Shown piece after piece: positions 58,917 to 64,000 of a DNA stretch of 64,000 nucleotides. This stretch comes from JBGTLA01 sp041744375 (GTDB lineage Bacteria > Actinomycetota > Acidimicrobiia > Spongiisociales > ZC4RG35). The first letter of the stretch is position 1; each line of letters opens with the position of its first letter. The notes beneath the pieces are model-generated. The model saw only the letters and a list, made by a program, of their open reading frames with translations. It was not told the origin of the DNA and searched no databases. The position numbers and the translations under genes are program-made. The DNA is taken from NCBI GenBank assembly GCA_041744375.1, contig JBGTLA010000160.1, positions 1 to 64,000 on the forward strand, read 5' to 3'.

Positions 58917-60725
58917 ATGGCTGCCACAACACCAGCTCCGGTCTCCGCGCGCGCCATTCTCGGCGAGGGCCTGCGACTCGTTTGGGGGTTCGCCCGTGCT
59001 CGCCGTGGTGCCTTCACCTTGGCCGTGGCGGGGGCGGCGCTCTACGCCGGTGCCATCATTGCCGCCTCCCGGGTCGTTGGATGGATCACCGACACAGCCG
59101 TCATCCCGGTGCTGGCCGAAGGGGCGCCCGCGCAGGGGCGTATTCGGGTGGTGGTCCTGGTCATCCTGGCGGTGGCAGTCTGGAAAGCGGCGGCCATCGT
59201 CCTGCGACGCACGGCGGCGGGGTACCTCCAATTCAAGACCCAACAGGACTTACGCGAGCGCCTGATCGCCCACCAGCTCCGCCTCGAGCTGGCCTGGTAC
59301 GGGCGCCAGTCCGTGGGCGACCTGCTGTCGGTCGCCGACAACGACACTCGTCAGGCCACTGGTGTCCTCGCCCCTTTCCCCTACTCGGCGGGGGTGTCGC
59401 TGCTCGTGGTCGGCACGGTGATCCTCACGTTGGCGATCGATGGCTGGCTGGGGGTGGTGGTCCTCATCGGCCTCGGGGTTCTCCTCGCCATCGAGGTGCG
59501 GGCGGCCGTCACCGTCTACCCGTTCTGGGAGGGGATCCAGGCGCAGCTGGGCGAAGTGTCGGGAGTTGCCCACGAGTCTTTCGATGGTGCTCTCACCGTG
59601 AAGGCGCTTGGTCGCGAAGCCCACGAGGTTGAGCGGCTGCGGGTGGCGTCCGACGAGCTGCGCGATCAGGTGGTGGTCGTCAACACGTTGTGGGAGAGCT
59701 ACCGCGTCCTCATCACGTCCATCATGCCGGCTATCAGCCTGGTGGTCCTGGCCGTGGGGGCGGTTCGGGTGGACGGAGCAGCAGTCACCCCCGGTGACGT
59801 CGTCGCCGTTCTCTACCTGCTCGGCCTGCTCGCCTTCCCGGTGCAGCTCATTGCCTTCGTGCTCTTCGACATGGCTGCCGCCATTCCGGCACATCGGCGC
59901 GTTCAGACGATTCTCGATGTGGACGACGTAGTCGAGTACGGCGACGAGGAGGCAAGCGTCGAATCCGGTCCCGCTCCCATCGAAGGGAGCGGGGTCACGT
60001 TCGGGTACGACCTCGATGAGGTCATCCTCGAGGAGGTGGCCCTCGATATCCCGGCGGGTCGTACGGTCGCCATCGTGGGGCCCACCGGGTCGGGGAAATC
60101 GACTTTGACCCTCCTCCTGGCCCGCTTGTGGGATCCCGGCTCGGGTCGAATTCGCATCGACGGCCGCGATCTCCGCAGTTTTGCCCGCCACGAGCTGCCC
60201 CGCGAGGTGGCTTTCGTCTCCCAGAGCTCTTTCCTGTTCGACGACACCGTGGCGGGCAACATTTCCCTCGGGACAGATCACCGACAAGAGGCCGTGGTCG
60301 ACGCGGCTCGCATCGCCGGCGCCCACGACTTCATCGAGCAGTTGCCGGAAGGGTACGAGACCCGCATCGGTGAAAGGGGGGCCAGCCTCTCGGGGGGTCA
60401 GCGCCAACGCATCGCGCTGGCGCGGGCCCTCATACGACGTCCCCGGCTCCTCATCATGGATGATGCCACGTCGGCCGTGGACCCTTCGGTGGAGGCCCAG
60501 ATCCTCAAACGACTCCGCTCGGCCGATCTTCCCTCAACGGTGGTTCTGGTCGCCTACCGGCCATCTTCCATTCGTCTCGCCGACGAGGTCGTCTTCGTCG
60601 AGGGTGGTCGGGTGGTGGCCCAAGGTTCGCATGCCGACCTCATGGCCGATCACCCCGGGTACGCCCGCCTCGTTCGTGCCTACGAGGAAGATGCCGCTGA
60701 TCGTCGACGCCAGGCACAGCCGTGA
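58917..60725 (+). CDS. ABC exporter half-transporter A
   Basis: 602 residues from the ATG at 58917; the longer frame upstream would overlap the divergent amidase gene. Six-helix membrane domain (about 25-310), including RERLIAHQLRLELAWYGRQS and VGDLLSVADNDTRQATGVLA. In the ATPase domain, Walker A is AIVGPTGSGKSTLTLLLARL, the signature is GERGASLSGGQRQRIALARA, Walker B is LLIMDDATSAVDPSVEAQIL. The Walker B ends in DD instead of DE, and the H-loop reads VVLVAYRPSSIR with no His, so this is a degenerate catalytic half. The partner starts at the overlapping GTG. Confidence 0.92.
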   Translation: MAATTPAPVSARAILGEGLRLVWGFARARRGAFTLAVAGAALYAGAIIAASRVVGWITDTAVIPVLAEGAPAQGRIRVVVLVILAVAVWKAAAIVLRRTAAGYLQFKTQQDLRERLIAHQLRLELAWYGRQSVGDLLSVADNDTRQATGVLAPFPYSAGVSLLVVGTVILTLAIDGWLGVVVLIGLGVLLAIEVRAAVTVYPFWEGIQAQLGEVSGVAHESFDGALTVKALGREAHEVERLRVASDELRDQVVVVNTLWESYRVLITSIMPAISLVVLAVGAVRVDGAAVTPGDVVAVLYLLGLLAFPVQLIAFVLFDMAAAIPAHRRVQTILDVDDVVEYGDEEASVESGPAPIEGSGVTFGYDLDEVILEEVALDIPAGRTVAIVGPTGSGKSTLTLLLARLWDPGSGRIRIDGRDLRSFARHELPREVAFVSQSSFLFDDTVAGNISLGTDHRQEAVVDAARIAGAHDFIEQLPEGYETRIGERGASLSGGQRQRIALARALIRRPRLLIMDDATSAVDPSVEAQILKRLRSADLPSTVVLVAYRPSSIRLADEVVFVEGGRVVAQGSHADLMADHPGYARLVRAYEEDAADRRRQAQP

Positions 60726-62482
60726 CGTCGACGACCTCCACTGTGGCGGTCATCCGGCGAGCCTTCGTAGAGGCGCCGGCGTTGGGCCACCGACTGTGGC
60801 TCATCCTCCTGATGAACACCGGCGGCACCGCCATCCAGATCCTCATACCGGTCCTCATCCAACAGACCGTTGACGGCGACCTCAGTGCCGGGGCGGTCGA
60901 CATTCCTTCGGTGATGACCAAAGTCGCCCTGGCCGCGGTGGTGTTGGTGGTCGGGGCCCTGATGGCCCGCCAGGCCATGGTGCGTCTGGCCCGCCAGGCC
61001 GCTACGGGTCTCTCCGACCTCCGTGTGAAAGTGTTTGGCCGTCTCATCCGAGGCTCGGTTCTCCATGTCCAATCGGAGAGGCGCGGAGCTCTCGTGTCGC
61101 GGGTCACCTCCGATGTGACGACGGTCCAAGAATTCATGGAGTGGGGAGGAGTGGTGTTCGTCGTCAACAGCACTCAGGTCGTCGTGGCCATGACCGCCAT
61201 GTTCGTGTACCAGTGGCGGTTGGCATTGCTGGTCATGGTCGCGGTGGTCGCCTACGCCATCGTCTTGTTGTGGTTCCAGAGGATCCTCCAGCGCAACTAC
61301 GACCGGGTGCGTCGTGTCGTGGCCGACTCTCTGGCAGTCATGGGAGAGACCGTTACCGCCCTTCCGGAGGTGCGCGCCTACGGCATCGAGCAGAACACTT
61401 TGGAGCGTGTCAAGGCCGTTCTCCAGCACCGATTCAAGACCGAGTTCCGGACGGCCGCTTTCGGAAATTCGCTCTTCTCGACGGCCGAGCTCTTCGCCGC
61501 GTCGGTCACGGCCGGCGTCGTGGCGACGGGCCTGCTCTTGGGGGCGGGTAGAGGAGTCAGCGCCGGGGTGCTCTTGGCCTTCCTCTTTCTGGTGAACCTC
61601 CTCATCGAGCCGGTGCAGAGCCTGGTGGAAATCCTCGACTTCGCCCAGAACGCCGCCTCCGGGCTGCGGCGGGTGGTCGAGACCCTCGATCGCCCCGTCG
61701 ACCTGCCCGAAGCGGACCAGCCGGTCGAGCTGCCACCAGGCGTCCTCGACGTCGCCTTCGTAGGGGTGCGCTTTCGATATCCGACAGGTCCCGACGTGAT
61801 CGCCGGAGTCGACGTCACCGTCGAGCCAGGAGCGCGGGTGGCGGTGGTGGGGGAAACAGGTTCGGGCAAGACCACCTTCGCCAAGTTGCTGGTGAGGATG
61901 CTGGACCCGGTCGAGGGAACGATTCGCATCGGGGGTGAGGACGTGTCGCAGGTGTCGTTCGAAAGCCTGCGCCGGCGGGTCGCCTTCGTCCCCCAAGAAG
62001 GGTTCTTGTTCGAAGGAACCATCGCCGACAACGTGCGGTACGGTTCGCCTCGGGCCGGGTCGAGAGAGATTCGCACGGCTTTCATCGAGCTCGGGCTGGA
62101 CCGGTGGCTCGATTCGCTGCCTGCTGGGGTGGACACCAATGTGGGAGAACGGGGAGGAAATCTGTCGGCCGGGGAGCGTCAGCTGGTCGCGATGGTGAGA
62201 GCATGGATCTCGGGTCCCGACCTGCTGGTACTCGACGAGGCCACCTCGGCTGTCGACCCCGCACTCGATGTGCAGCTACGTCGGGCCATCGACCGTCTCA
62301 CGGCCGGGAGAACCTCGGTGACGATCGCCCACCGCCTGGCCACCGCCGAAGCCGCCGACGAGATCCTCGTCTTCGACCAGGGGGCTCTGGCCGAGCGCGG
62401 AACCCACCTCCAGCTCATCGCAACAGGAGGTGTCTACTCGCACTTGTACGCCGACTGGGTCGCCGGCACTCAGACTGGCTGA
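60722..62482 (+). CDS. ABC exporter half-transporter B
   Basis: 586 residues, with a GTG start overlapping the previous stop. Membrane domain about 20-310 (LILLMNTGGTAIQILIPVLI; RLIRGSVLHVQSERRGALVS). ATPase domain: Walker A VAVVGETGSGKTTFAKLLVR, Q-loop AFVPQEGFLFEGTIADN, signature GERGGNLSAGERQLVAMVRA (LSAGE in place of LSGGQ), Walker B LLVLDEATSAVDPAL, H-loop TIAHRLATAEA. The catalytic Glu and His are present. With half A it forms a heterodimer with one consensus and one degenerate site; substrates are often drugs or lipids. Confidence 0.92.
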   Translation: MTSTTSTVAVIRRAFVEAPALGHRLWLILLMNTGGTAIQILIPVLIQQTVDGDLSAGAVDIPSVMTKVALAAVVLVVGALMARQAMVRLARQAATGLSDLRVKVFGRLIRGSVLHVQSERRGALVSRVTSDVTTVQEFMEWGGVVFVVNSTQVVVAMTAMFVYQWRLALLVMVAVVAYAIVLLWFQRILQRNYDRVRRVVADSLAVMGETVTALPEVRAYGIEQNTLERVKAVLQHRFKTEFRTAAFGNSLFSTAELFAASVTAGVVATGLLLGAGRGVSAGVLLAFLFLVNLLIEPVQSLVEILDFAQNAASGLRRVVETLDRPVDLPEADQPVELPPGVLDVAFVGVRFRYPTGPDVIAGVDVTVEPGARVAVVGETGSGKTTFAKLLVRMLDPVEGTIRIGGEDVSQVSFESLRRRVAFVPQEGFLFEGTIADNVRYGSPRAGSREIRTAFIELGLDRWLDSLPAGVDTNVGERGGNLSAGERQLVAMVRAWISGPDLLVLDEATSAVDPALDVQLRRAIDRLTAGRTSVTIAHRLATAEAADEILVFDQGALAERGTHLQLIATGGVYSHLYADWVAGTQTG

Positions 62483-62511
62483 GGCATTGTCGGTACACTG
62501 AGCGGTCGAAC

Positions 62512-64000
62512 ATGCCTGATCGCTCCGAAAGCACGACGGCCGCACCATCCCCGGAATCCGAGTACGCCGGGGGTAACGATTGGCTCGTGGCGGAGATGCG
62601 CGAGCGGTATCTCGACTCCCCCCGATCCGTCAGCGAGGCCTGGCGTCGCTACTTCGAAGACGACGGCAACCCACGGGTGGCCGATCAGGCCGAGGAGCGG
62701 GTTGCCGATGAGCTCGACCGGGCGCAGCCGCCGGGCTCTGCCAAACCAACGCCGGGTGACGCCGGAGCCGAAGACGCCGAGCAGCGCCCGGCGAAGGCCG
62801 ACGGCCCGGACGAGACTCCCCCGGAGGCGCCCGGGCTCCCGGAGAACGCCGAACCGTTGCGGGGGATCGCCGGGGTGATCGCTCAACGCATGGATGAGAG
62901 CCTGTCGGTTCCGACCGCCACCTCGGTTCGGACGATCCCCGCCAAGCTCCTGGAAGTCAACCGGTTGATCCTCAACAACCAGCTGCGGCGTCTCATCGAC
63001 GGCGGCAAGGTGAGTTTCACCCACATCATCGGCTGGGCGATCGTGCGGGCCCTGAGGGAGCAACCCGAGATGAACGTGGCCTTTGCCGAGTTCTCCGCTG
63101 CTCCCCACCTCGTCCGCAATCAGGCCATCAACCTCGGGCTGGCCATAGACGTGGCCCGTCCCGACGGAACCCGGGTGCTGTTGGTTCCCAACATCAAGGA
63201 CGCCGACACGATGGACTTCCGCCGGTTCTGGCTCAGCTACGAGGCGGTCGTCGATCGCACCCGCCGCAACGCTCTCAGCCCCGACGACTTCGCCGACACC
63301 ACCGCCACCCTCACCAACCCGGGGACGATCGGGACCATCCAATCGGTCCCCCGACTCATGGCCGGACAAGGTGTCATCGTCGGGGTGGGGGCTATTGCCT
63401 TTCCGCCCGAATACCAGGCGGCCGACGCTTCACATCTCGCCCGCCAGGGCATCGGGCGCATCATCACCATCACCTCCACGTACGACCACCGTGTGATCCA
63501 AGGAGCCCAGTCGGGTGCCTTCCTCGCCCGGATCCACGAGTTCCTCCTCGGCGCCGACCACTTCTATGAGGAGATCTTCACAGCCCTCGAGATTCCGTAC
63601 ACCCCGGCCCGATGGGCTACCGACGAGAACCCTCGCATCGGCGATCCGGCCTGGATCGAGAAACAGGCCAACGTGTTCCGCATCATCAACGCCTATCGGG
63701 TGCGCGGGCATCTCATCGCCAACCTCGATCCTTTGCGCATGGAGCCTCCCCGAATGTTCGAGGAGCTGGACCCGCTCTCCTACGGGTTGACCATTTGGGA
63801 TCTCGATCGAGAGTTCGCCACCGGAGGCATCCTCGGCAGCCCCACCATGACACTGGGGAAGATCCTCTCGGTGTTACGAGATGCCTATTGCCGCACCATC
63901 GGCATCGAGTACATGCACATCCAAGAGCCCGACCAGAAGCGGTGGATCCAAGAGCGCGTCGAAGACACCAGCAGCGACCTCAAAACCGAAGACCGGGTGC
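62512..64000 (+). CDS. kgd: Multifunctional 2-oxoglutarate metabolism enzyme Kgd (E2/E1 fusion), 5' part
   Basis: 496 codons visible from the ATG at 62512; the gene continues past the window edge. The N-terminal segment YLDSPRSVSEAWRRYFEDDG is the E1-associated peptide and is followed by a Pro/Ala/Glu linker. An E2-type succinyltransferase domain (about 115-335) contains KVSFTHIIGWAIVRALREQP, LTNPGTIGTIQSVPRLMAGQ and the catalytic His in STYDHRVIQGAQSGAFL. The start of the E1 domain is YRVRGHLIANLDPLRMEPPR. The arrangement E2 domain then E1 domain is the hallmark of actinobacterial Kgd in the TCA cycle. Confidence 0.95.
   Translation, partial: MPDRSESTTAAPSPESEYAGGNDWLVAEMRERYLDSPRSVSEAWRRYFEDDGNPRVADQAEERVADELDRAQPPGSAKPTPGDAGAEDAEQRPAKADGPDETPPEAPGLPENAEPLRGIAGVIAQRMDESLSVPTATSVRTIPAKLLEVNRLILNNQLRRLIDGGKVSFTHIIGWAIVRALREQPEMNVAFAEFSAAPHLVRNQAINLGLAIDVARPDGTRVLLVPNIKDADTMDFRRFWLSYEAVVDRTRRNALSPDDFADTTATLTNPGTIGTIQSVPRLMAGQGVIVGVGAIAFPPEYQAADASHLARQGIGRIITITSTYDHRVIQGAQSGAFLARIHEFLLGADHFYEEIFTALEIPYTPARWATDENPRIGDPAWIEKQANVFRIINAYRVRGHLIANLDPLRMEPPRMFEELDPLSYGLTIWDLDREFATGGILGSPTMTLGKILSVLRDAYCRTIGIEYMHIQEPDQKRWIQERVEDTSSDLKTEDRV

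Overview
The window is high-GC DNA with dense, mostly short-spaced genes, many GTG starts and repeated 4-base GTGA/ATGA stop-start overlaps. Gene content points to an actinobacterium, most likely of the Acidimicrobiia type: polyphosphate glucokinase, a Kgd-type 2-oxoglutarate dehydrogenase E1/E2 fusion, an F420/LLM-type oxidoreductase, a RskA-like anti-sigma factor and a Thr-rich wall protein. The class is an inference; no rRNA is present to confirm it.

Layout. 1-~565: a stretch that does not look bacterial. It reads on the minus strand as two exons of a eukaryote-like gene split by a 177-base GT-AG intron, and it runs straight into a truncated, frameshifted bacterial LLM oxidoreductase, so the left edge is probably a chimeric join. 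1.2-9 kb: thioesterase, surface protein, MacB/FtsX-type ABC exporter, serB and a 2-hydroxyacid dehydrogenase. 8.6-16.4 kb: core carbon metabolism (gnd, ppgK, maeB) and hflX, the last flanked by a perfect 55-bp inverted repeat. 16.4-18.3 kb: a small scar bounded by a complete selenocysteine tRNA gene and a degenerate copy of its 3' half, with a transposase remnant inside. 18.4-22.2 kb: HTH-membrane protein, ECF sigma/anti-sigma pair, aminotransferase.

22.6-49.5 kb is a large catabolic island. A Puu-like block (glutamine-synthetase-type gamma-glutamyl ligase, aldehyde dehydrogenase, class I amidotransferase hydrolase, isochorismatase-like hydrolase, DUF993 aldolase-like protein, GMC oxidoreductase with its small subunit) is followed by an amidase, an uncharacterised protein, an N-acyl-D-amino-acid deacylase, an SDR, two further DapA-superfamily enzymes, a Gfo/Idh/MocA dehydrogenase, a complete Liv-type ABC importer, RidA, a D-threonine-aldolase-like PLP enzyme, a KDG-kinase-like PfkB protein, an acetamidase/formamidase, an FAH-family hydrolase and a GntR/FadR-type regulator. 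Three intergenic sites in this island share a GAT-NN-TATA-NN-ATC-like palindrome at or near promoter -10 positions. I infer a regulon controlled by the GntR protein, importing and dismantling an amide-linked amine, D-amino-acid or sugar-acid compound; the substrate is unknown.

49.5-64 kb: a hairpin-rich putative small RNA with a very strong Shine-Dalgarno and a perfect intrinsic terminator, then housekeeping genes: cystathionine beta-synthase-like enzyme, CtaA-like protein, YyaL, a primary-type sigma factor, a HerA-like ATPase, a cell-wall amidase, a heterodimeric ABC exporter and the start of kgd, which runs off the right edge.
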